64,000 bases of DNA from Ifrita kowaldi. Lineage: Eukaryota > Chordata > Aves > Passeriformes > Cinclosomatidae. Of this stretch, positions 13,289-24,600 are shown one piece after another (positions within the stretch are counted from its first letter, which is position 1; every line of letters starts with the position of its first letter). Location: NCBI GenBank assembly GCA_013398055.1, contig VZRS01007523.1, positions 751,398-815,397 on the forward strand. Reading direction: 5' to 3'. The translations under genes were made by a program, and so were the position numbers. The notes beneath the pieces are model-generated. The model was not told the origin of the DNA. It did no database searches and worked only from the letters and a program-made list of their open reading frames with translations.

Positions 13289-13905
13289 CGGAATCATAAA
13301 ATCATTTAAGTGGGGAAAGATCATCAAATCCATCTGTTAACCCATCACTGCCAAATTCACCCCTAAGCCATGTCTACATGTCGTTTAAATATCTCCAGGG
13401 ATAGTGCCTGCACCACTTCCCTGGGCAGCCTGTTCCAATGTTTGACAAACCTTTCCAGGAAGAAATTGTCCATAATATTCAATGTAAACCCCCCCCGGAG
13501 CAACCTGACTCTGTTTCCCTCCTCACTACGGCCTCCTTTCAGGTAGTTGTAGAGAGTGATAATGTCTCTCATGAGCCTCCTCTTGTCCAGGCTAAACACC
13601 CCCAGCTGCCTCAGCTGCTCCCTATCAAATGTGTGCTCCAGATCCTTCCGCAGCTCCACTGCCCTTCTCTGGACTTGCTCCAGCACCTCAATGTCTTTCT
13701 AGAATTGAGGGGCCCAGAACTGAACACAATATTGAAAGTGCAACCTAACCAGTTCTGAGTACAGGGGGACCGTCCCTGCCCTGGTCACACCATTGCTGAT
13801 CCAGGCCAGGATGCCCTTGGCCTTCTTGGCCACCTGGGCACACCCTGGCTCATGTTCAGCTACTGTTGATCAGCAACCCCAGCTTGCCCCAGAGGGCAAA
13901 GGTAA
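13289..13905 (-). mobile_element. CR1 LINE fragment with ORF2 C-terminal remnant
   Basis: On the minus strand this runs from inside the reverse transcriptase ORF2 to the 3' UTR. A frame at 13363-13686 is still open and encodes residues typical of the CR1 ORF2 C-terminus: LEQVQRRAVELRKDLEH, then LGVFSLDKRRLMRDIITLYN, and near the end HWNRLPREVV. The 3' end is at about 13289, where the plus strand reads ACGGAATCATAAAATCATTT. Upstream the coding match continues through stops and indels to about 13905. The copy is 5'-truncated and lacks the catalytic RT domain, so it cannot encode an active protein. It is one of the two best preserved CR1 copies here. Confidence 0.95.
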
Positions 13906-14069
13906 CCCAGGTTCTTGTCAATAAATCCCTTGGGGTGTATTAGAGTGAAATGACACTGAATGATTGGTCTTTATAAGTATGTATACATATGTAGAGTTTA
14001 TTTTAGAACAATTTAGTTGGAATGGAAAGCAGGAATGTAGTCTTTTTGGTTGTTATCTATGGTGATATA

Positions 14070-15034
14070 TGTCATATATGGACTTGTGTATTTGGCCCTT
14101 GCATATTAACTGATTTTAACTTCGCTCATCAAGTGTGCTAATTGTTAATGGTTGTTTATTCAAATTACCTATCAACCCTGTTAAAAGTTAGTAAGTTTTA
14201 AAAGTTAATCACCCATGTAAGTTAATTAAGAAGTGCTTCACGTGGTTCCTTGTTTAAAATCCTCCCAAGTTTAGACAATCACCTGTCAGTTTTTCCCTCT
14301 TACCATCAAAACTGTTCATGTTTAAATGTTATTACCTTGTTTTTAAAGATTTCTAGAGTGTTTGTGGTTAAATGTAAGGTTTTTATCAAGTGTTGTTATA
14401 ATTTTTAAGAACGTTTAGTAAGTTTTAAAGCCTTGTCAGACCTAGACTTCGCAGTAACAAGGGGCTATTTAGTGCTTGGGCGTTATCCTGCAACTTGCAC
14501 CATGGCAACCTAAATTTTAATGAGGCACTTTCCCGCCTTTAGAACAAGCAACATCACTCCCCTAGACCATTACAAGCCATTGGTGGGCTGAAATTACCTC
14601 AACACAAAAAAACACCAATCACACAGGACCATGGAGGCAGGATTATGGGCAGTCCAGGGCGGAGACAAGACATTATAAAAGAGCCTAACACTCAAGGACG
14701 GCAGCCATTTTTTCTCACCTCAGATTAGCTGCAGGTGAGGCCTGACGCTGGGTCATCGGCCTCTCTCTCACTAAGAGACACTGTAATTGCTTTGACTTTA
14801 GGCTGGCTAAAGTCACCCCAGTGTTGCAGCTCTCTGCAGAAGGGACTCAGAGCCGGTCCGGCCATTGGAGTCTCCAATCCCTGTGTACCCGGGGTTTCTT
14901 GTTTTCTTTTATATATTAATTTTTATGGATCCTGAATTCTTTTAATTAATTGCAATTTTTAATTAATTTTCTCCTTAATAATTTTTATTTTTTTTATTAA
15001 AATAAAGAGTTGCCTCATTCCTGACAATATAGCA
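14070..15034 (+). mobile_element. Probable solo LTR of an endogenous retrovirus
   Basis: The segment is organised like a retroviral LTR. It has a CATTATAAAAG TATA box at 14671-14681 with an inverted CCAAT (CATTGG) at 14578-14583, a GC-richer transcribed part, and AATAAA at 15001-15006 near the 3' end. Candidate boundaries are TG...CA flanked by the pentamer ATATA. On the left ATATA-TG occurs at 14065 and again at 14074; on the right CA-ATATA occurs at 15025 and again at 15033. The exact ends are therefore ambiguous, and the AT-rich duplication could be chance. AATAAA lies only about 20 to 30 bases from the end, leaving almost no U5, which weakens the call. No primer-binding site or viral coding sequence follows. 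Family not identified. Confidence 0.5.
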
Positions 15035-15039
15035 ATATA

Positions 15040-15740
15040 AAAGCTCAAAATAACACTTAAGGGAATATATTGAAGAAAAGAAAGAAAGGGTAAGAATGGT
15101 AAATAGTCACCACCCATGGGTCCAGTGAGGAGACTCGGTTGTAGCAATTTCATTGGCTGAAGTGATGGTCACTGTCTTAATCCATCAGAGGTGGGGCAAC
15201 CCCACAAAACACAAAGTCCCATGGGTTAATATACGCTCAGGTTCGGATGCGATTGCCCATGTACCTCCCTTGGTGGGGGGATCTTTCAGTTCTCTGGTGA
15301 AAGGCCTAAAGGATGAATCTCGGGGCACTTTGGGGGTCTTTAGTGGTTTATGACTCCTTCTATGACATGACAGCTGCCTCTCAAGTCGAAGTCGCTAAGC
15401 CAGCCATGCCCTGTCAGAAGGGTGAATCCCCTAGGCCAGCCTGTGAATGTGAATGACTCCTGTGAATATGGCCTTCCCTGGGGGCAGCATGGGGGTTTTA
15501 CAACTGAGCCTGAGTGCCTGTGAGGGAAGACAGCTGGCATGATAAAAGGCACCATCCCTTCTCTACAGGGTCTGCCTCTTTTCTGGCTTTTAGCCTCCCA
15601 TGGTGGATGTTCACCTCTCTCTCTTGGGTGGACCAGATGCTTGCTGCTACAGACCCAAAACCTCACCTCCTCCTCCTCCTCAGCAAACCTGGCCTCAGCA
15701 AAGCACCTTGCCACTTCCACAAATAGGCAAGTATTTTATG
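15040..15740. other. Unclassified GC-richer block, possibly retroelement-derived
   Basis: This block abuts the probable LTR and is clearly richer in GC and CpG than the surrounding DNA. It contains a minus-strand frame open for 126 codons (15340-15720), including an acidic run encoded by CTC triplets at 15666-15682, and overlapping plus-strand frames. I recognise no gag, pol, env or cellular family in any frame. A TATA-like GATAAAAGG lies at 15541-15549. Position and composition suggest internal or LTR sequence of another degraded retroelement, but that is inference; a pseudogene or unique sequence is not excluded. Confidence 0.35.
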
Positions 15741-16954
15741 TCATTAATTATTAACATTTCAGTCTCTCACAGTCCTTTTCCATGGGGCAGCTTTCCAGCC
15801 CCTCTTCCCTGTGCAATTTTGATATCAGAAAAACAATCACATTGTAACAACAACAATGACAGAAGACCTCAAACAAAACAAAATAATAGCTGAGATTTTT
15901 CACATGTTCTCCGTGTTTGTTCTCCTTCTTTACTGACTATATAGAAAAAAGCAGCAAGAAAATATGGTAAATACAAATGCAGAAAAAAGCAAGAATTACG
16001 AACTCTGGTGAATTTCTGGGTTCGATAGGGTTCTTCAGGAACAGCACCACGAAAGCATTTTTAAATACTCCTGAAAAACTTTATGCAATTTTCTTGAAGT
16101 AATGTTTCTCTGAAAATAGTTTAGGCAGTACTTACTCCACAGAGCAGTTTCTGACTTTACGCAACATCTGCTCACTTTGGCAATGCGTTTTCCATTGTCA
16201 GCCTTTCAAAAGAGGCAGCACTGGCTTCCCTTTTATGCCTGACCCAGTGTTCTTGAGTCATGAGGTACAATTAAACATTCAACTGTATCGCTTTGTGAAT
16301 TAAGTATATTTCAGTCTGGCAAAGCATGATCAGCTAGACATGGAAGTGCACCAAGCTGTGTTTCTGAGAGAAGAGAGTTATTTCACAGAGCTTTCTTCTG
16401 CATTTTCCAAAAGAACAGAAGTTAGCCTACACATAGGGTTGGGAAAGCATTCATGTGATGCCAAAACTTACTGCAAATTCTTATTCAACAGCTTGAATAC
16501 TGCTTACAGAGCTGAAATATCCTTTACACTAACACCACAGTTCCATAAGTAGCTTTTTCTTAAGCTGACTTAACCCATTCCTACCCTTTCTGCAGACTAC
16601 ATCCAAACCCGTTCTAGCTACGTTCAAGTCTTGACCAAAGACTGCATACAGCTGAAAAATTCACCCCAAACATTACGGGCAGAACTCTGTGGTGGGTTAT
16701 TTTTCAGCAGGATCTACTGAAAACAGTTACACTGATGTTTCTGAAGGACAAAGTGGCAGGGGCTTCTGGCAAATTAGACTCCATAAAGACTGGCAGTGAA
16801 AATTGGCCTCTGATATGTATAAAACTCCTTCCACATCAAAGCCCTCTTTTCTAAGGCAAAAGTAGCAGTCTTATTGGAGAAAAAAAAAATCTCATTTACA
16901 CAAGTCAAGTAGCATATATAAGTCCCTAGGAGAAGATTGATTGTCACCCCTGGA

Positions 16955-17045
16955 AGCGTCAGAGTGCTTGGCCGAGCCGCACGTCCCTGTGTTCCTGCTG
17001 CCCCCAGCCCCAGCAGCCCCGGGAGCGCACACGCCAGGGCCCCTT
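16955..17045. other. CpG-rich GC patch
   Basis: Seven CpG dinucleotides and a run of C-rich sequence (CTGCTGCCCCCAGCCC, then CCCCGGGAGCGCAC) lie within about 90 bases, in surroundings nearly free of CpG. It is too short for a CpG island. It could be a regulatory element, a GC-rich exon or the remnant of a repeat; no frame is recognisable. Confidence 0.4.
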
Positions 17046-18080
17046 GGCTTCACAGCATGGCCCAGAAGGGTATTTATTCTTCTGTAGGCTTCAAAAACAG
17101 GAAGTGACATTTCAAGTAATTGCAGATTTACTGTGAGCCCATGGCTGGTCCCTCTGCATTGTCCCTGCTTTCCTGTTTGATCTTGGAGGAAGTGGCCAGA
17201 GGGATAGGGGGAAGGGAAACCTTCCTATGATGCTTCTGCAACTGCAGCCTACATTACTTAGGGGAAGAGTGATGAAAACATAATCAAACCCTTGCCAAAG
17301 GCTCACAAGAAATATTTGACATCTAACCTATAACAACAAGTGGGAGTTAAAGGTTAAATCGCACACAACCCAAGTGTTTAGGAAAAGGATATGTTTATGT
17401 CATCAACTTCTGTTTGGTTGTAAAGGAACAGTGTATGACAGTGGAATGGGCTCTGGCTATCAGGAGAATACTTGATGGCTTAGTGCTACTATCTGTGAAC
17501 ATGAAAAGGGCCAATTGGTTCTACCTATTTCTGTTTTCATATCCAAATGCCCATTTCAACTCAGCTAAGAGGAGAGAGAGCAGGGTGAACACCGCTGGCT
17601 GCATGCTTTGTCTCTGTGCATCTAGACATAAATTATTCCCCAAATATTCTAATTTCCCACGTACTATCACTTCTTTTGGGGAACTGCCATGAAAGAATCA
17701 GTCAGTCAGCATTGCCCATTGCTCTCATGTAATATATGGAGCTAAAGAATCGAGACTAGCCATGTGTTTTCTAAGATAATATATTGGCATTTTGTAAACT
17801 CAGTGATGGAAACACTATTTTTGTTGTGAAGTGCCAGAAAGACTCCATAGGCTATTTCACTCTATATAATGCTAATACCTCCGTGGTTGTATTTCTTCGG
17901 TCTGCTGAAAAAGTAGCAGAATTTGGGACGATCTGCTCCATGAACTCAAAAAAGAATTTTTCCAAATTAAATTCTGACACTCTGTAGGAATTTACCCAGC
18001 AAAGACTGATGGACCTCAAGAAAGGAAATCAGTCATCTTATCCTGAGGTAATGAATATAATTTGTGTGTTGCAGCTTTCT

Positions 18081-18104
18081 CTTGGTACAGATCTTGGTAC
18101 AGAT
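18081..18104 (+). repeat. Tandem duplication of a 12-mer
   Basis: CTTGGTACAGAT occurs twice head to tail with no mismatch. Likely a simple replication-slippage duplication. Confidence 0.85.
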
Positions 18105-18585
18105 TACCCAGCCATTGGCTGGGATCCTTCTCACCTAACTTCAACAGTTCAGAACTAATTGCTTCCTCTATCTACAGTGAAGATGCATGGGACCTGTTGG
18201 AAGAAAATTCACCTCATATGCCTTTTTAGATGGATAGACCACTGATTATAAGGGAAAACTATACAAATTGTTTATAATAAATTTCTAATTTGAGATGGCT
18301 ATTGTTAGGTAAGCAGAATCCTGTTGTAAAAACTAAATTTCCAATATTTTGCACAAATAAAATTAAAAATAACTTTGGGACACGAATTAAAGTGTCCCAA
18401 ATCCTCTGTGAATGTGCCCCATTCATTAAGAAAAAATGCAATACTGCATAATCATTCCTAGTACTCAGTATTATATGCCAACAAGTTGTAGCATGAATAT
18501 AAACATTGTGCTGGCAGGGCAAGAGTGGCTTTTGGAAATTTTCCTTTCAGAATAAGCAAAGCTGCCAATATCACCTAAAAGAAGG

Positions 18586-18601
18586 AAAAAAAAAAAAAAA
18601 A
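18586..18601 (+). repeat. A16 homopolymer
   Basis: Sixteen consecutive A residues. I looked for a retroposed transcript upstream with an AATAAA-type signal and a flanking duplication, and found none. Confidence 0.85.
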
Positions 18602-21600
18602 GTAGAACAAAATACCAAATAAATGTTCCAGCATAGGCCTTCCTATTCATATTCTGTCAGGCTAGAGGTTATCGATGTTTATTTAGTTGTGTTTAGTAAA
18701 CAAAATGTACCTTGAGATACAGACATTGTGCCAGTAGCCCTCATTTATAAAATGGAACGGTCTGGAAGTTATTCTAGCGTACTTGATTATTTTATTTTTA
18801 GATAAGTCCTTCCTCACTGGTGGTGTTGTGTTCCTCACATCACTGTTAAAAATATTTTCTCTTAATGATTTTCTTTTTCCTTCAGTTAAGAAGTTGTGAG
18901 TTGAGTCTCAAAAGTCAGAGGCAAAGATAGAGGCGGAGACTGAAGCTTAAAGGCCAGATCCAGATGCTGGAAAGAAGGAATGAACATGGTCTTCAATGAC
19001 CATCTTCTATGCACCATTCTTTCCCTATGTTAATATCTTTCCCCTGTGCCCACTGGGTCATCTCCTCAGTTATGTGTGTAAGTGCACAAGTGTCAATGTC
19101 ACCGGGGAGTCAGTTGTCACCTTGCAGTGTTGACAGCTGAATCTTCCACAAGAATGGGGGAATTTGAGTTTTTCAGATTGGTATTTCCATGTTCTTCTCT
19201 CATACCCGTTCTGAATTTCATTTGTGCTGCTTCAGCCTATTATTTTGCTGTCCCTTCAGTGGGGAAGACTGGGGTACTTCATACTTAAAATTCAGGATGC
19301 TTGCCTAACAAATAAGATAGAGTAAGTTTCCTCCAAGTTAAAGAAAGGGGTTGTGAATCTGTTGTTCTACACCCTGGGTGCTACTTTAACCACTGGATTT
19401 ATACAGTGTGGAACAGAGAGAGCTGGTGGGAGGTATTGAAAGAAAATTTTTTAGCAATTATGCAAAAATCAAAACTGAAACCAGCAAACTAATGTACCTG
19501 TCATCAGAACAGAACCACTAGTTATGTAGGCAAGATCTCCAGCTTTTTCATTGTATCACAAACTGACCCCTCAACATTCTTCATTCCAGGTGTCAGTGTT
19601 GTAGTAGTGGGTTTTTTCTTTCCTCTCTTCATTAATTCCTTACAACCACTCAAAGGAAATGGAACCAAGGTGAGAGTGCACAGTAAAAGGACACTGCTCT
19701 CTGCAGATTTGCATCTGTGGAGACGGGCATTTAGTGGCTGAGAGATGTTGGCTGGACTGAAAATATTCCTGCATGGACCATCTCGCTTCACTGGTTACTC
19801 TGAGTTTCCTTTGCTCTGAGAGGCCTTGATAAATATTTTACATTGCCAAGAAAGGAAATGTAACCAAACAAATAATTTTTCTTTTGGATTAGGTAGGAAT
19901 TTGTATCAGGTTAAGAGAATAAGCATGTATTGAACTTCATCTTTCAAAGTTGTCTTTGCTCTGAGATTATGAGTGCTGGGAGACTTTCTGAGGTGACACA
20001 GGGGATGGAGGTCTCCCCAGGCCTTCGCATTCTCTTTGAAAAGTTCCAGAAATAATCATCATGGGTCTTTGGTCCAGGAAAATGTGTGCCAGAGGCCTCC
20101 ATAGCAAATGAGTTCTGGCCCACCAGCCATGGATCTGCTGAACATGATCTGTTGGTGTATTTCAGTGGAAATGTTAATTCTTGTTTACCAAATTTGATAG
20201 GGAACATATTGTCATGACCTTACTTTGTTATTCAAGAAGAAGCTCTATACTATTAAACAACCAATGAGAACACCACATTGTCCTCAGTTTTAATTTTATA
20301 ATATATAGTTAAATGAAGCTTCAGTGTCATCTAAAATCCATATGGAGGAAATTATGTGACATAACTTCCTTATTTTTTCCCAATTCTTTTACAGACTGTT
20401 ACTATTTGAAAAGAGGAGTTCTTCAAGTTTTTGTAGTGCTGACACTTGAAACTATTTTCTTACCATGCTCCATTTGGAAAAGTGGAGATAAATGTCTCTG
20501 AGAGTGCTGTCCCAGCCAGTTGCACAAACATTACTCCTTACAATAATATATTTCAGCTGAAATTTGGGAAAAAAATATTACATTATATTAAAATATTATA
20601 TACTATTGATAATTTTTTTCTCCAGAAGCAATTTGACATACAAAATGCTTGATACTTTTCCTTAGTCCTGTGGCCCAGTCGTGCAGCCACAACTTATTAT
20701 TGTGGTATATGTTTAGATTGTCTTATAAGTACATTTCAAGCTCTCAGATTTGATGGGATACAGAAATCCACTGCTCCGTCCCTTGAACTGTGACCTTAAA
20801 CAACCAGGCCTTTTCCTTCCCCATGGGAATCATGTGATTGCACTCTCAGCAGATAATTTTTTATGGATTCTTTTATGGTATTTCCTACAGAGGAAAACCA
20901 TCCTGTTATCTCACTTTAAAAGATTACTCATGAGCATTTTCATCTTCAATTTTATTTTTAATACATGTCTTCTTCTCTTTCAGCTTATCTAAAACCATAT
21001 GCTTTACAAGAAGCAAGAAAGAACAAAACATAAACTGTGATAAATATGATAACAAGCTGTTAATCAAGACACTTCACTATAATAGAGAATGAAAAATAGT
21101 TAAACAGAAAATTTGGGATTTTCTACCAAAACAGAAATAAGTCACGGTTTAAAGTCACCACAGAAAATGTTCTGTAGTATCAGACAGTTGATTCCAACAG
21201 GATACAATTTTCAGGAAGAATTTATGTTCTTTTGTTTCTGCAATCCCTCACAAGGACACAGCTAATATGCCTTTGTAGACTCAATTCAAGCAGTTTTCAA
21301 AGGCTCATGAGATACAGGAAGCTCTCAGAAACAGAAGCATGATAAACTGAACGCCGCTGTGAGTTACTCTGACTTGTAACTGAAACAACCCAGAATTTAT
21401 GCTGCTGTACCTGACGCAAGACTTTGACTCACCATCACTGTCTTCATATGCTGTGCCATATGAAGCAGGCTGCCTTATTGTTGAAAGAAAACCAGTGGCA
21501 ATGTCAATTCAGATTTTGTCTTAAAAAACCATGGATGTTTTGTATACAGAGACAATGAATGGTCCATTCATCGTATATATGTATTTTTAAATGACATCAC

Positions 21601-24600
21601 GTGTTTTTACAAAGAAGTGCATCTTCTCTATATTGAAAAAAATCAACTGTATGGGTCAAATATTTCTGTAGTGAACAACAAAGGTCTGCAATGAATAAAA
21701 GTTCTATTACAAGCTAATTTGTTGTTCTGAGAATATGTACTCACTCCTCTTTTATTGCTTGTGAAAGTGATTATTAAATGAGCAGCTGCTGGCATACATA
21801 AGTGAATTCAAACCATTAATTCCTGACTTAGCTTTCAGATCCTGCGAGTGGAAAAAACATGAAAGAAAGTATTTCTTACAAGATTTTCCTTTGTGACATC
21901 CACAAAAGACTGCTTTCTCCTGTTTTCCCCCTGTGGATTATGATTACTTATGTTTCCAGGCATCTGACTGCAAATCCAAGATCCTAGGGCTCCTTTACAA
22001 GTTCTAAAATGAGTGACTTCATATTCTTCCTGCATGCTTTTGCAATTCTTTTGCTATAGGCATTTTAATTCCACTGCAGGGAAAATTAAGACATTTTTAA
22101 CAATGGAAGTAAATTTAGCTCACCAAAACTCAGTGAAGTAATGATACAGGTGGGGTGGGAAAATTTCATCATTACAGGAAAGGTAGCAGGACTCACTTGG
22201 TAAGCAAATATGCTTTTTTCATCTACTAACGGCATGTCCTGAAGGATTAGAAGATAAACTCTAGTAACTACTTCTCTTTAACTCAGGTAATATGGAGCTT
22301 TGTATTTAGAAATTAAAGTTCTGAATTTAATATAAAGATAATATACTATCAGAGTATAAATCGCTTTGTTATGCACCAACCGTTTGCTAAAATTCTCTTC
22401 CATTTCTCACGACGTGTGACAGGGAACTTTTCAAAAGGTGGAGGGTTGGTAGAATTTCATATATTTTAAAACCTAGGCCAAAAGAAAAAAATGTTCCTCT
22501 CTTTTAAATCAAAGGATACTCTTTTTTTCTCCCCTGAGCTACTGAGTCACTGTCTGTCAGAAGGATCTTCTTTTGATACTTAAATGGACTTGAAGAATTT
22601 GCCTCCTGATTAGTTCCAGCCAAAAATTCATAGTTGATTTTGAGTTGCCAACAGAAATTTAGGAAGCAATACATGGTTCAGAAGTCCTGTTTTCACAACT
22701 CTGGACTTCAAGTAATTTTTCCACGTGCTATAAGCCTGGACAGAGTGTATATTTCATGATGTACCGTGCTCTCACATGCTCTGATCTTACTGGAAATTTT
22801 TCTGCCCCGCCTATTTTACAACATCTTTTGAACAAGCAAATAAATTGAGCTTTCTCAGCCTTACTGTAATTCATTGAATCACTATTGCAGACCTCTCTGT
22901 AAATTTTCAAAGTTGTCAGCTTCCTTTCTAAAATAAAGTGTTGACACCAGATCTGGTAAGATTGTTGCAGTGAGGGGCTCTGTAATTTCTGTGTTAAATT
23001 ACTTCCCTCCTCTCACCTTCGGGTTTCCTGCAAATGCATCTGTGAATTGCATTTAGCTGCTTGCACAGGCATCAAAGTTCCAGTACGTTTTCCAGTGTTG
23101 CTGCTTTCCAGGATACAATCTCCTACCCCAACAGTGCACCTGGCAGCTGTGTTTCTAGGTATCTTGCACAGAATTTAGCTGTATTAAAGCGATGCTGCTG
23201 AATCAAATGTAGCTTGGTAAGTCACACAGCCAGCCCGTATAACTGATCAGTTCACCTCTCATTTACACTTCCAATGTATTATACTGATAAATGCTAGATA
23301 TTGCTAGGAATTTGAATAGTTTCCTCTAGAAGGACTAACTGCATTTAGAAACACCCATTTCCTCTTCTCTGATTCTTTTTCTGATATATCAGCTACCCAA
23401 GTTTTTCAAAGCCAAGATTTTTTGCATTCATTGTGTTATAACCTTGTAATGCTTTTCTGATGGAACAGACTTTCCTTGATCTTACCTGTGGTTGCTGTTG
23501 GCTTGACATTTTGGAAGTTCACTAAAATGCAATTTGCAGAGTGTTTAAGATCATCTTTTGAACAAAAATTATGCAATTTTCACTGGAATATGAACTTATT
23601 CCAAATTCACCTTCACTCCAAGCTCAATGCAAAAGATGCTGAATTTAAACATTGATGTATAAATTATTCTGTTGCTGGCTATCAGCAATAGTGAATGGTC
23701 AATAGTTTTACCAAACTATAACTACTGGCTACAAATTTTTTTCTGTGACAAGTCCCAAGTAATTCTATCCTTTTGTCTTTAATTCTAATGGCCATGGAAT
23801 TTCACCAACTTCTTTAACTTCCTCCTTCCTTTATCGCTGTATTTATCCAATATTACCCTTTCTAGTGGCCAAGTCTTTTCCATACCATATACATACTCAG
23901 CCATTATAAATGGCTTCATTCCTCTTGATGATGTTTTTTATAATTACAGACAGCTTCAGTAATCATTATCAGTTTGGAACATTTACAAAACCTTATTTAA
24001 CCGATTTCAAGTCCTTTTCACATTTCTTCTGGCATCCCAAGGAAGGTTTGAAGGACTCCTGATCAGCATTCATTCTGGTTAATAAACCAAATTATATCAC
24101 TCCCAGGATTTCGACAGGATTTTTACTGATCACCCTGGGATGTAGGAGACAATTTTTTTCTTCATTGTTTATGAGCTGCAGAAAGAGGCGAAGAATGCCA
24201 TCATGTAAATACTTACTAAATGACTGCAACTACAGGAGTTATATTTGGCAAGGTGCAGTTATTATTATAGACATTATAGATGTTTAATATCTTCTCAGGT
24301 ACTAAAAACTAATTTGTCCTCCAGGTGGCCAGTTAAGAAAGAATTTCCATACTTATCAGATTGGCAGAAGTTGCCCTGCCTGTAATATACAGAATAGGTG
24401 GAGCAGACATTTGGGTGACACATGCCCAACTAACTCAAGAACTTGGTTGCTGGAAAGAACATGCAGAAGCAGAGGTAATTCCTAACTGTTCTTTGTAGGT
24501 GAATATCTTTTTCTGTTCAATTTTTGTTTTCAGCTTTGAGAGACTGGATCTTTTAAAGCACCCAGTATGTATCTTAATCATAACTGTATTCTATTTCCAC

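Noticed and set aside
18586..18601. A16 run as the tail of a processed pseudogene
   Set aside because: No transcript-like sequence, poly(A) signal or flanking duplication was found upstream.
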